From the NCBI GenBank assembly GCA_025061865.1, contig JANXAA010000170.1, positions 1-5,575 of the forward strand: 5,575 nt of DNA. The letters run 5' to 3'. The notes under the pieces were generated by a model. That model did no database searches. It saw only the letters and a program-made list of their open reading frames with translations, and was not told the origin of the DNA. Origin of the DNA: Acidobacteriota bacterium (GTDB lineage Bacteria; Acidobacteriota; HRBIN11). The position numbers and the translations under genes were made by a program. Positions 1 to 5,575 of the stretch are shown one piece after another (position 1 is the stretch's first letter; every line of letters starts with the position of its first letter).

Positions 1-21
1 AATGCAAGTGGAAAGTAAAAT

Positions 22-50
22 TAGAATATATATGCATTGTTTGCTATTTT
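22..50 (+). promoter_or_regulatory. Weak promoter candidate for the first gene
   Basis: Positions 1-50 are strikingly AT-rich compared with the rest of the window. An extended -10-like element, TG-C-TATTTT (42-50), sits about 17 bases after a poor -35-like TAGAAT (22-27). Transcription would start near 57, leaving a leader of roughly 40 bases before the ATG at 99. The -35 match is weak, so this rests mainly on base composition and position. Confidence 0.3.
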
Positions 51-98
51 GCCGTGATTCCAGAAGTTAGTCCGCTGGCCACCGTGCCGGAGGTCTCC

Positions 99-890
99 AT
101 GACGCGGCTTACAAAAGAGTTCTTGCGGCTCCTGCGGGAAGACGAGGCTTTCCGAGAGGAGGTCCGGCGGCAGGTCCTCACCGACGATCTCCTGGCCGTG
201 TCCGGTCGCCTGGACCGCCTGGAGACCCTTCTCCAGCGGACTTTGGAGATGGTCCAGCAGACCCTGGAACTTCAGCGGCAGACCCTGGAGACGGTCCGGA
301 CGATGGCCGCCGCCATGGCCGAGTTTGCGGCCCACGTCGACCGACGCTTCGACCGCCTCGAGCAGGACGTGGAGGGCCTGAAACAAGACGTGAGGGGTTT
401 GAAGCAGGACGTGGGTGGCTTGAAACAGGACATGGAGGGCCTGAAACAAGACGTGAGGGGTTTGAAGCAGGACGTGGGAGACCTGAAAGGCAAGAGCCTG
501 GAGGCCGAGTGGCGGGCAAAGGCCCCGGCCTTTCTGGGTCGACGCTTCCGGCGGGTTCGAGTCTTCAGCCTGGAGGCCCTAGCAGACCTGGCGGCCTTCG
601 GCCTGGATCAAGGCGTCTTCTCGGAGGCGGAGGCTGACGAAATCCGGTTGGCGGACGTCGTGGCTGAGGCCCTTGACTCCCAGGGGGCACCCGTACGGGT
701 CGTCGTGGAAGTCTCCTGGACGGTCGGTCTCGAAGACGTCGAGCGGGCCCGACGGCGGGCCGACCTACTCGCCCGGTTGGGTGTCCCGACGGTCCCCGTG
801 GCGGCTGGAGAGGCGGTCTCCCAAGCGGCCCGGGCCGAGGCCGAACGAGCCGGCGTGTGGCTTCTTACGGACGGTCGGTGGGTCGAGTAG
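99..890 (+). CDS. Heptad-repeat coiled-coil protein with C-terminal PD-(D/E)XK-like domain
   Basis: A 263-residue protein of unknown function. ATG 99 is preferred over the in-frame GTG at 54 because GGAGGT (89-94) lies four bases upstream and the family-like opening (MTRLTKEFLRLLRED) begins there. Residues ~33-132 form a coiled coil. Within it, six near-identical heptads of the type VxGLKQD occupy residues 91-132. The C-terminal part (~135-263) matches a layout I know from thermophile and cyanobacterial proteins classed as PD-(D/E)XK-like (DUF3782-type): a conserved arginine-rich LGRRFRRVRV, then LADVV with Asp186, then VVVEVSW with Glu204, then a helix rich in Arg/Ala, then PVAAG and a closing GVWLLTDG. 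The usual catalytic Lys after the Glu is Ser206 here, so nuclease activity is doubtful. No signal peptide or membrane segment is seen, so it is probably cytoplasmic. The domain class is inferred from recalled motifs; the coiled coil is read directly. Confidence 0.85.
   Translation: MTRLTKEFLRLLREDEAFREEVRRQVLTDDLLAVSGRLDRLETLLQRTLEMVQQTLELQRQTLETVRTMAAAMAEFAAHVDRRFDRLEQDVEGLKQDVRGLKQDVGGLKQDMEGLKQDVRGLKQDVGDLKGKSLEAEWRAKAPAFLGRRFRRVRVFSLEALADLAAFGLDQGVFSEAEADEIRLADVVAEALDSQGAPVRVVVEVSWTVGLEDVERARRRADLLARLGVPTVPVAAGEAVSQAARAEAERAGVWLLTDGRWVE
369..494 (+). repeat. Six 21-bp heptad-coding units arranged as a 63-bp tandem duplication
   Basis: Units start at 369, 390, 411, 432, 453 and 474, each encoding one coiled-coil heptad. 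Units 2 and 5 are identical, and units 1 and 4 differ at one base. The stretch 370-415 (46 bases) recurs exactly at 433-478, including third codon positions. This points to a recent duplication of a three-heptad block, with the sixth unit (VGDLKGK) diverged at its end. Confidence 0.95.
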
Positions 891-1656
891 CCGCAGATGG
901 TAAAGGCGAGGTTGGATTCGCTGGTTGATTGTTGCCACCGAGGCGGTCCATGAGGATGGCCCTGTCATTTGATATCGTAGACGTCCGACTTTTCCAGAAG
1001 AATCACAAGCTCTCTCGGCGGGTCATACCCATGCCAACTGAACTTACCTCAGCTCTGCTTATCCTCAAACAGTGTCTCGGGAAACCCAGTGTTTCGGGAG
1101 GAAACAAAGCCGCTTGATCACCTAGCGGGATCGATCATCGCCAGGCTGGCAGGTCACGTGGATCCTCACCAAGACCTTTTCACGGTCTTAGGGTATAGGC
1201 TTGGGAATGAAATCGGCAGTTTCCTCCTGGACGAACCGCCCGGTCCTGCCGGGGTCGGCCTAAGCGGTGACGGCGGACATGTCGGGACCGGGGATATCCT
1301 TCAAGCAAGGAAGGCTCTCGAAATTTTGGGCCATACCTCGCGAAAACTTGAGGCTCAGTCAGACTCGGTCACCCCTGTCCTAGGCGAAGCATCCGAGATC
1401 ATGGCCAGGTCGGTCCAGAATGTCACTCGTGGATTTAGTCTTTCAGGGGTATTCGGCGGAGGCCTCGAAAAACCTCCCGGCTCTGATGGACAAAGGGGGA
1501 TCCCTGAGATTCCCAGCCCGGCTTGCTCGAGTGGGACCGATGGGATGCGACCAAAAGTCCCAAGGTTTTTGAACTATCCCCATACCGCTTTAATGCTCTG
1601 TCCAGACGGATTCTCCGATGTGGATTCCCCCATCGACCGGCCTTGTCCTCCATACC

Positions 1657-1711
1657 CCCGACCAGGGACAGGAGACGGGGAGGCATCCCAGTCCCTGGGT
1701 CTCTAGTCGGG
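1657..1711. repeat. Inverted repeat / potential hairpin
   Basis: CCAGGGAC (1662-1669) is perfectly complementary to GTCCCTGG (1691-1698). Outside it, CCCGAC (1657-1662) pairs with GTCGGG (1706-1711), leaving a bulge of seven bases on the right and a 21-base loop. No T-run follows, so it is not a standard intrinsic terminator. Its role is unknown. Confidence 0.5.
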
Positions 1712-1778
1712 TCGACGGCGGACCCACCGGATTCCTTCATCCTGGTAGGGTACAGGGTCAGGGAGAAACCTTCCGTGT

Positions 1779-1840
1779 TTGAAAGAGTCGGGATGAGCCC
1801 TTTTTCATGAACTGCCCGGTTTTGATAAACTATACCATAA
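1779..1840 (+). promoter_or_regulatory. Promoter-like region upstream of the EnvC-like gene
   Basis: TTGAAA (1779-1784) matches the -35 consensus at five of six bases and is followed 18 bases later by TTTCAT (1803-1808). A second possibility is an extended -10-like TG-A-TAAACT (1823-1831) in the AT-rich patch 1821-1841. Both lie 25-60 bases before the start codon. Neither is a full consensus promoter, so the exact site is uncertain. Confidence 0.3.
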
Positions 1841-1865
1841 AGTCGTCGGAGCAGGGGTCGTTTCG

Positions 1866-3182
1866 ATGGGACTGTGTCGAATGAACCGGGCCAGGCAATG
1901 GGTCTTCATGGCCCTGTTGAGTCTGTGGGCCCTGGGGCGGGCGCAGACGCCGGGCGACCTCCGGCAGAACCTGATCGCTGAGATCGAGGCCCTGACGAGG
2001 GAGTACGGGGAACTCCATCGACTCCAGTCGGCCGTTATGAATGACCTGGAGCGCCTCCGGGTCGAGGAACGCCTGGTGGCCCGACAGATCGCCCTGATGG
2101 AGCTTAACCTCCAGGAGACCCAGGCCCGTATCCAGTCTCTCCAAGCCCGGGTCGATGAGCTCCAGCGAGAACGGGCTGGGTATGAACGTCACTTGGAACG
2201 GCGCATCGCCGCCATGTATCGGCTGGGGTCGGCATATCCCCTAAAGCTCTTGCTGAGTGTTTCAGACGCCCGGCGGGTCCTACAAGCCTCGGCCTATGCG
2301 GGTGCGATGGCCCGGTTGGATCGGGTTTACGTCGAGCGCTATCTCCAGACAGTCCGGGCTCTTGCCCAAGAGATTCAAGACCTTCAGCAGTCGCAGGTGG
2401 CTTACCAGCAGGCCTTGGAGGCAGTTCGCCAAAAGTATCATCGCTTGGCCGAGGTCCGACGGCGCCGGGAACTCTACCTGGAGGAACTCCAAAAACGGGG
2501 CGACATGTATGCTCGGGCCTTGACGGAGCTCAGCTTAGCCTCCCGACATCTGGACGACTATGTGCAGGACTCCGATTACCGGCCCCTCCTGGACATCCGG
2601 AAATTCCAGGGCCTCCTGGACTGGCCCGTCACCGGGCCAGTCACGCGTCCCTTCGGGCGGGTCCGGCTTCCCGAGACGGGGACGTACATTCTCAGCCGGG
2701 GCATTGAGATCGCCGTCCCAGAGGGGACACCGGTCCGGGCCGTGTTTGGCGGCTTGGTCCGATACGCCGGTTGGTTCACGGCTTACGGCAAGCTAATCAT
2801 TCTGGACCACGGATACGACGTTTATACCCTATATGCCCATAACAGCGTCCTGAAAGTCCGAGTCGGAGAGACCGTGCAGAAGGGGCAAGTCATCGCCCTG
2901 TCGGGGAGTACGGCTTCCCTCCGGGGGCCGTCTGTGTACTTTGAGATCCGCCTTCACGCCCAAGCCCAAAATCCGATGGACTGGCTGAAGGTCCTGCCCG
3001 GCGGACTAGACGTCCGCACGGCCGTCAGCCAAGCTGACGAAGGCCGATTTAGCAGGTACGAGATGCAGGATGCCAGAGGGAGTGTCGGGTCCCGGCCGCC
3101 AGGTCCCAGGGAAAACGGCGCCACGGCCCCATCCCAGACCTGGCAGCATTCGCCGGATGGCCTCATCTCGGAGTCGAGCTAG
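1866..3182 (+). CDS. Secreted EnvC-like coiled-coil protein with degenerate LytM/M23 domain
   Basis: A 438-residue protein, probably a regulator that activates cell-wall amidases during division, as E. coli EnvC does. ATG 1866 has AGGGG (1853-1857) eight bases upstream; an in-frame ATG at 1881 is a possible alternative. Basic residues, then WVFMALLSLWAL, then GRA before Q27 form a signal peptide, predicted to be cut after Ala26, with no lipobox. Residues ~32-235 are coiled coil rich in Glu, Arg and Leu. Residues ~250-375 are a LytM fold (WPVTGPVTRPFG, EGTPVRAV, DHG, LYAHN, YFEIR, NPMDWL). The canonical metal ligands are substituted: the HxGxD site reads SRGIE (277-281) and the HLH site reads SVY (356-358), while His315 and His325 remain. 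E. coli EnvC shows the same kind of loss, so the domain is likely non-enzymatic and periplasmic. EnvC is about 419 residues; here residues ~376-438 are an extra tail that runs into an inverted repeat. No amidase gene is visible nearby. Confidence 0.88.
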   Translation: MGLCRMNRARQWVFMALLSLWALGRAQTPGDLRQNLIAEIEALTREYGELHRLQSAVMNDLERLRVEERLVARQIALMELNLQETQARIQSLQARVDELQRERAGYERHLERRIAAMYRLGSAYPLKLLLSVSDARRVLQASAYAGAMARLDRVYVERYLQTVRALAQEIQDLQQSQVAYQQALEAVRQKYHRLAEVRRRRELYLEELQKRGDMYARALTELSLASRHLDDYVQDSDYRPLLDIRKFQGLLDWPVTGPVTRPFGRVRLPETGTYILSRGIEIAVPEGTPVRAVFGGLVRYAGWFTAYGKLIILDHGYDVYTLYAHNSVLKVRVGETVQKGQVIALSGSTASLRGPSVYFEIRLHAQAQNPMDWLKVLPGGLDVRTAVSQADEGRFSRYEMQDARGSVGSRPPGPRENGATAPSQTWQHSPDGLISESS

Positions 3183-3274
3183 TCCCGAGGCCGGCCTGGG
3201 ACCCATGAGTCGGAAGTCGGTGTTCTTCTTCCCCCGGGGCCCGGGACCGCGGACTTGCATCTTGCATCCTGCAT
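3063..3274. repeat. Imperfect inverted-repeat segment overlapping the 3' end of the EnvC-like gene
   Basis: Three complementary pairs are nested in order: ATGCAGGATGC (3063-3073) with GCATCCTGCAT (3264-3274), GGTCCCGG (3088-3095) with CCGGGACC (3241-3248), and GGTCCCAGG (3102-3110) with CCTGGGACC (3195-3203). Spacing between the first two pairs is almost equal on both arms (14 and 15 bases). The outer right arm is three 7-bp tandem units of the TTGCATC type (3255-3275); the left arm has two reverse-complement units. It could be two copies of a dispersed repeat in opposite orientation, or a small non-coding mobile element. No coding capacity or target duplication is evident. Confidence 0.55.
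3182..3202 (+). other. Hairpin directly after the EnvC-like stop codon
   Basis: GTCCC (3182-3186) and AGG (3188-3190) pair with CCT (3195-3197) and GGGAC (3198-3202) around a CCGG loop, with one bulged G. It begins on the last base of the stop codon. No T-run follows, so a Rho-independent terminator is not supported. The right half also belongs to the larger inverted-repeat segment. Confidence 0.3.
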
Positions 3275-3336
3275 GGTCGAATACCCGGTATCTACTGCCG
3301 ATAGACTGGACCAGGAAACTGTTGGAGCAGACAGGG

Positions 3337-4719
3337 ATGAAGCGGGAAGTATGGCAGGAACTCCTGGACCGGTGTCTCGACTTCATCGAGGGGTGGCGAC
3401 GGCGGTGGCCCGCCTTCGAGCCAGACTCGACGGTCGACGTGTCCGTCGAGCGTCTCGCGGCGGCGCTGGACGCTCTGTTTCAGCGACTTTCGGATACCTA
3501 CCCTTTTTTCCATCCTCTGTATGCTGGTCAGATGCTCAAGCCGCCTCACCCCGTGGCTATCCTGGCCTACTTCACGGCGCTCCATATGAACCCCAATAAC
3601 CACGCCTTGGACGGCGGACCCGCGACGTCTTACCTCGAGAAGGAGGCCGTCGCTGAACTGGCCGCCCTACTGGGCTGGACGACCCACCTCGGGCACCTTG
3701 CGAGCGGGGGAACCGTCGCCAACCTGGAGGCCCTCTGGGTCGCCCGGGAGACGCACCCCGACCGGTGGATCGCCTTCAGCGCCCATGCCCATTACACCCA
3801 CCGGCGGGCTTGCGAGCTCCTGCGAGTGCCCTATGTCGTCGTCGACGTCGACGAACGGGGCCGGATGGACCCGAATCACTTGGAGACCTTCCTCCGACGC
3901 CACCCCATCGGGACGGTCGTGGTGACCGTCGGGACGACGGGCCTCGGGGCCATCGACCCAGTCCACGAGATCTTGGCCCTCCAGACACGGTACGGCTTCC
4001 GCATTCACGCCGACGCGGCCTACGGTGGATTCTTCAGCCTGCTGGCCCAGCGTATGCCCCCCGAGGTCGAGCCGGCACCTTTCCAAGCCCTGCCTCTTTG
4101 CGATAGCGTCGTCATCGACCCCCACAAGCACGGCCTCCAGCCCTATGGCTGTGGCTGTGTCCTGTTCCGGGACCCGACCGTCGGCCGTTTCTACAAACAC
4201 GATTCCCCCTACACGTATTTCACGTCGCCCGAACTCCATCTCGGCGAGATCAGCCTCGAGTGCTCCCGACCCGGGGCCGCCGCCGCGGCCCTATGGGCGA
4301 CCCTACGATGTTTCCCGCTTCGTCCGTACGAAGGCCTGGGACCCGTCCTCTCCCGGTGTCGGATGTCCGCCCTTGAGGCCTACTCCCGACTCCAAGCGTC
4401 CGACGCGTTCCGACCCGTCTTGGAGCCCGAGCTGGACATCGTGACTTTTCTCATGACGGCCGAACGTCGGGCCTCCCGCATCAGCGCGGCGACCGAACGC
4501 CTCTTCGAGACGGCCCTGCGAGACGACACGATGCCTGTTTACTTGAGTAAGCTCCGTCTGGACGCCGCTTGGCTGAAGCGACGGTTCCCCGACCTGGTCG
4601 TCGACCAACCGGAGGTGACGGTCCTCCGAAGCGTCTTGATGAAGCCCGAGCACGCTACAGATGGGGCCTGGATCTGGACCCGCTTGGAGGCCATGGCCGA
4701 ACGGATGGGGGATAAGTAA
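3337..4719 (+). CDS. Group II PLP-dependent decarboxylase family enzyme
   Basis: A 460-residue cytoplasmic enzyme that probably decarboxylates an amino acid using pyridoxal phosphate. ATG 3337 has GGAG (3324-3327) nine bases upstream and gives the usual family length. The frame stays open back to 3070, but that extra 89 residues is low-complexity, overlaps the EnvC-like gene and repeat DNA, and has no family features. Visible landmarks: HPLYAGQMLKPPHP (59-72), MNPNNHALDGGPATS (84-98), SGGTVANLEAL (123-133), AHYTH with His152 expected to stack on the cofactor, VGTTGLGAIDP (198-208), HADAAYGG with Asp226 for the pyridine nitrogen, and DPHKHGLQPYGCG with Lys264 as the Schiff-base lysine. HDSPYTYFTSPELHLGEIS (288-306) is typical of one bacterial subgroup. 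All core catalytic residues are present. Substrate cannot be read from the sequence; aspartate, tyrosine, glutamate and diaminobutyrate decarboxylases all belong to this fold. Neighbours give no pathway clue. Confidence 0.9.
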   Translation: MKREVWQELLDRCLDFIEGWRRRWPAFEPDSTVDVSVERLAAALDALFQRLSDTYPFFHPLYAGQMLKPPHPVAILAYFTALHMNPNNHALDGGPATSYLEKEAVAELAALLGWTTHLGHLASGGTVANLEALWVARETHPDRWIAFSAHAHYTHRRACELLRVPYVVVDVDERGRMDPNHLETFLRRHPIGTVVVTVGTTGLGAIDPVHEILALQTRYGFRIHADAAYGGFFSLLAQRMPPEVEPAPFQALPLCDSVVIDPHKHGLQPYGCGCVLFRDPTVGRFYKHDSPYTYFTSPELHLGEISLECSRPGAAAAALWATLRCFPLRPYEGLGPVLSRCRMSALEAYSRLQASDAFRPVLEPELDIVTFLMTAERRASRISAATERLFETALRDDTMPVYLSKLRLDAAWLKRRFPDLVVDQPEVTVLRSVLMKPEHATDGAWIWTRLEAMAERMGDK

Positions 4720-4782
4720 GCAGGTAAGGACGCGGACAATCCTCGGAGTCGCCCTAAGAAGGGGACGTCCATCTGTACGGGT

Positions 4783-4803
4783 GTCGGTCGCGGCCCGGCC
4801 GAC
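4783..4803 (+). other. GC-rich hairpin between the decarboxylase and Nudix genes
   Basis: GTCGGTC (4783-4789) pairs with GGCCGAC (4797-4803), seven pairs including one G-T, around a seven-base loop. It lies 64 bases after the decarboxylase stop codon. The following bases are not T-rich, so it is at best a weak or factor-dependent terminator. Confidence 0.3.
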
Positions 4804-4845
4804 GATCGCCTATATGCGGGCCACCCCGGGATATGCGCCTAATAA

Positions 4846-4883
4846 TAAACAGACGAATCTGGGTGGTAAACAGATAGACGAAT
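4846..4883 (+). repeat. Spaced direct repeat immediately upstream of the Nudix gene
   Basis: TAAACAGACGAAT (4846-4858) recurs as TAAACAGATAGACGAAT (4867-4883), the second copy differing only by a four-base insertion. Copy starts are 21 bases apart, about two helical turns, and the second copy ends one base before the ATG. The surrounding 4840-4850 is AT-rich with an AATAAT -10-like hexamer (4841-4846) but no good -35. It could be an operator or simply a local duplication. Confidence 0.5.
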
Positions 4884-5306
4884 ATGGCCTCCCGGATAGG
4901 TCCTGTCGTCGTGGTCGCCGCCCTCATCCAGCGAAACGGACGCTTTCTCGTCATCCAACGCCAGCCCGGCCAGCGGTGGGCCGGCTACTGGGAATTCCCC
5001 GGCGGGAAGATCGAGGCGGGAGAAGACCCGCGGGCGGCCCTGCGGCGGGAGGTCCAAGAAGAAGTAGGCCTGACCGTCGAGGTCGGTGATGTCTTTGACT
5101 ACGTCAGCTACGTCCATGAAGGCCATCACTGGCTAGTCCTCTTCTTCTGGACCCGACTGGACCCGTCTGACCAGGTCCCGACGGGGTCTTGGCCCTACCA
5201 GTGGGTCCCGCCCGCCGAAATGGACGACCTTCCGATTCTGCCCTCAAACGAGCCCATCGTGCGGCGTCTTCAGCAAGCCACTAAGACTTCACGGGGAAGC
5301 CCCTAG
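4884..5306 (+). CDS. MutT-like Nudix hydrolase ((d)NTP pyrophosphohydrolase)
   Basis: A 140-residue cytoplasmic enzyme expected to cleave nucleoside triphosphates to monophosphate and pyrophosphate, most likely removing oxidised or non-canonical nucleotides such as 8-oxo-dGTP. The complete Nudix box spans residues 41-63 (G-x5-E-x7-REVQEEVGL), with Arg55, Glu56, Glu59 and Glu60 for metal binding and catalysis. It follows YWEFPGGK, the MutT/NudG-type lead-in. Near the end, PSNEPIVRRL aligns with the E. coli MutT ending, putting Asn122 where MutT Asn119 contacts the oxidised guanine. Length is close to MutT (129). ATG 4884 is the only plausible start because a stop (4875-4877) lies just upstream. 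The ribosome site is weak (GGTGG at 4862-4866, about 17 bases away), so poor or unusual initiation is likely. NudG-like CTP hydrolase activity is an alternative. Confidence 0.9.
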   Translation: MASRIGPVVVVAALIQRNGRFLVIQRQPGQRWAGYWEFPGGKIEAGEDPRAALRREVQEEVGLTVEVGDVFDYVSYVHEGHHWLVLFFWTRLDPSDQVPTGSWPYQWVPPAEMDDLPILPSNEPIVRRLQQATKTSRGSP

Positions 5307-5316
5307 CCCACTTTTT
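5293..5316 (+). terminator. Weak terminator candidate after the Nudix gene
   Basis: GGGG (5293-5296), an AAG loop and CCCC (5300-5303) form a short stem ending at the stop codon, and TTTTT follows at 5312-5316. The stem is only four pairs and eight bases separate it from the T-run, so this is a poor match to an intrinsic terminator. Confidence 0.25.
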
Positions 5317-5413
5317 GTCCCGGTCCCGTGGGGGGATGTCCATCGAGGAGTCTCTTGAAGATGGCGCTCCGGGCTTGTACCGCTTATAGCCCACCGGAAG
5401 GCTTCTAACGAAA

Positions 5414-5575
5414 GTGTCTTCTCTGGACGACAATACGACCTGCAGAAGCCTCTTGGACAGGCGCCGCCTCCAGGTATTCGACGGCATCGCCGTCGATCCG
5501 AAGGACCCTAAGGTTCTTCCGGCCCTCGTCGCCGACACCTTCGTGCAGAATTCACCATTCGGCCGCCCCCAGCCT
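5414..5575 (+). CDS. Possible 5' part of a gene running off the right edge
   Basis: From a GTG at 5414 the frame is open for 54 codons to the window end, with about 76% GC in third positions (41 of 54), similar to the real genes here and unlike random intergenic sequence. The readable part includes RRLQVFDGIAVDPKDPKVLP. The phrase IAVDPKDPKV recalls the blade motif of secreted BNR/sortilin-type propellers, but the match is short and I do not assign a family. GGAAGG (5396-5401) lies 12 bases upstream, somewhat far. The same frame is also open from an ATG at 5336, but a TAG at 5387-5389 interrupts it, so this may be a broken gene. A reverse-strand frame (5281 to the right edge) competes for the same DNA; its product is rich in Arg and Ser and looks spurious. 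Confidence 0.25.
   Translation, partial: MSSLDDNTTCRSLLDRRRLQVFDGIAVDPKDPKVLPALVADTFVQNSPFGRPQP

Larger units (their letters stand above)
891..1865. other. 975-base stretch without a supportable gene
   Basis: Open frames exist here, the longest being 205 codons from a GTG at 1089 to a TAG at 1704-1706. I do not accept it. Its third-position GC over the first ~70 codons is only about 60%, well below the flanking genes. The product matches no family I recognise, no good ribosome site precedes it, and its 3' end falls inside an inverted repeat. Reverse-strand frames are short or interrupted. The stretch holds an inverted repeat at 1657-1711, a weak 17-bp tandem repeat (1070-1103, 12 of 17 matching), and promoter-like sequence near 1779-1840. 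It may be a decayed gene, a long regulatory region, or a gene for an unrecognised RNA. Confidence 0.6.

Noticed and set aside
54..98. GTG 54 as start of the first gene
   Set aside because: No ribosome site precedes it and a strong GGAGGT lies just before the ATG at 99.
369..494. Repeat array as a CRISPR or minisatellite
   Set aside because: There are no spacers, and the 21-bp units are in frame and encode coiled-coil heptads.
1070..1103. 17-bp tandem repeat starting CAGTGT
   Set aside because: Only 12 of 17 positions match and nothing around it suggests a function.
1089..1706. 205-codon open frame on the + strand
   Set aside because: Third-position GC is only about 60%, no family is recognisable, no convincing ribosome site precedes the GTG, and the 3' end lies in an inverted repeat. 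The small frame at 929-1117 overlaps its start and is no better.
1435..1740. 101-codon reverse-strand frame
   Set aside because: It covers the same stretch as two + strand frames, has no recognisable motif and crosses the inverted repeat at 1657-1711; best seen as chance openness.
1790..1805. GGG-ATGAG-CCC followed by TTTTT as a terminator
   Set aside because: The stem is three pairs, too short for an intrinsic terminator, and no supported gene ends upstream.
3070..3336. Upstream extension of the decarboxylase frame
   Set aside because: It is Pro/Arg/Ser-rich, overlaps the EnvC-like gene by over 100 bases, lies in repeat DNA, and the ATG at 3337 has a good ribosome site and gives the normal family length.
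3839..3854. 16-bp perfect palindrome TCGTCGACGTCGACGA
   Set aside because: It lies inside the decarboxylase gene and follows from consecutive Val (GTC) and Asp (GAC) codons in a favoured codon set.

Overview
The window reads as ordinary chromosomal DNA from a GC-rich, probably diderm bacterium. All four well-supported genes lie on the + strand, with codons ending mostly in G or C. A heptad-repeat protein of a PD-(D/E)XK-like family and an EnvC-type cell-wall factor fit a thermophile or hot-spring lineage, but this is a guess from family distribution and no gene fixes the taxon. No tRNA, rRNA, CRISPR array, transposase or recognisable defence operon was found.

Layout. Positions 1-98 are an AT-rich leader with a weak promoter candidate. 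At 99-890 is a 263-residue protein with a long heptad-repeat coiled coil and a C-terminal nuclease-fold-like domain. Its repeats carry a recent-looking 63-bp duplication. Positions 891-1865 form a 975-base stretch with no gene I can support. It holds a sizeable inverted repeat near 1657-1711 and promoter-like sequence just before the next gene. At 1866-3182 is a secreted coiled-coil/LytM protein of the EnvC type, with the metal ligands of the peptidase site substituted as in amidase activators. Its last ~39 residues run into an imperfect inverted-repeat segment (3063-3274). At 3337-4719 is a complete group II PLP-dependent decarboxylase-family enzyme of unknown substrate. At 4884-5306 is a MutT-like Nudix hydrolase, preceded by a spaced direct repeat. 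Positions 5307-5575 contain no certain gene, although an open frame with gene-like codon use runs off the right edge.

How they fit together. The genes share a strand, but gaps of 154-975 bases separate them and their functions differ (coiled-coil/nuclease-like, cell-wall remodelling, amino-acid decarboxylation, nucleotide sanitation). I see no convincing operon or single system. The most unusual features are repeat-driven: the heptad duplication in the first gene, and the inverted-repeat segment that appears to have supplied the C-terminal tail of the EnvC-like protein.
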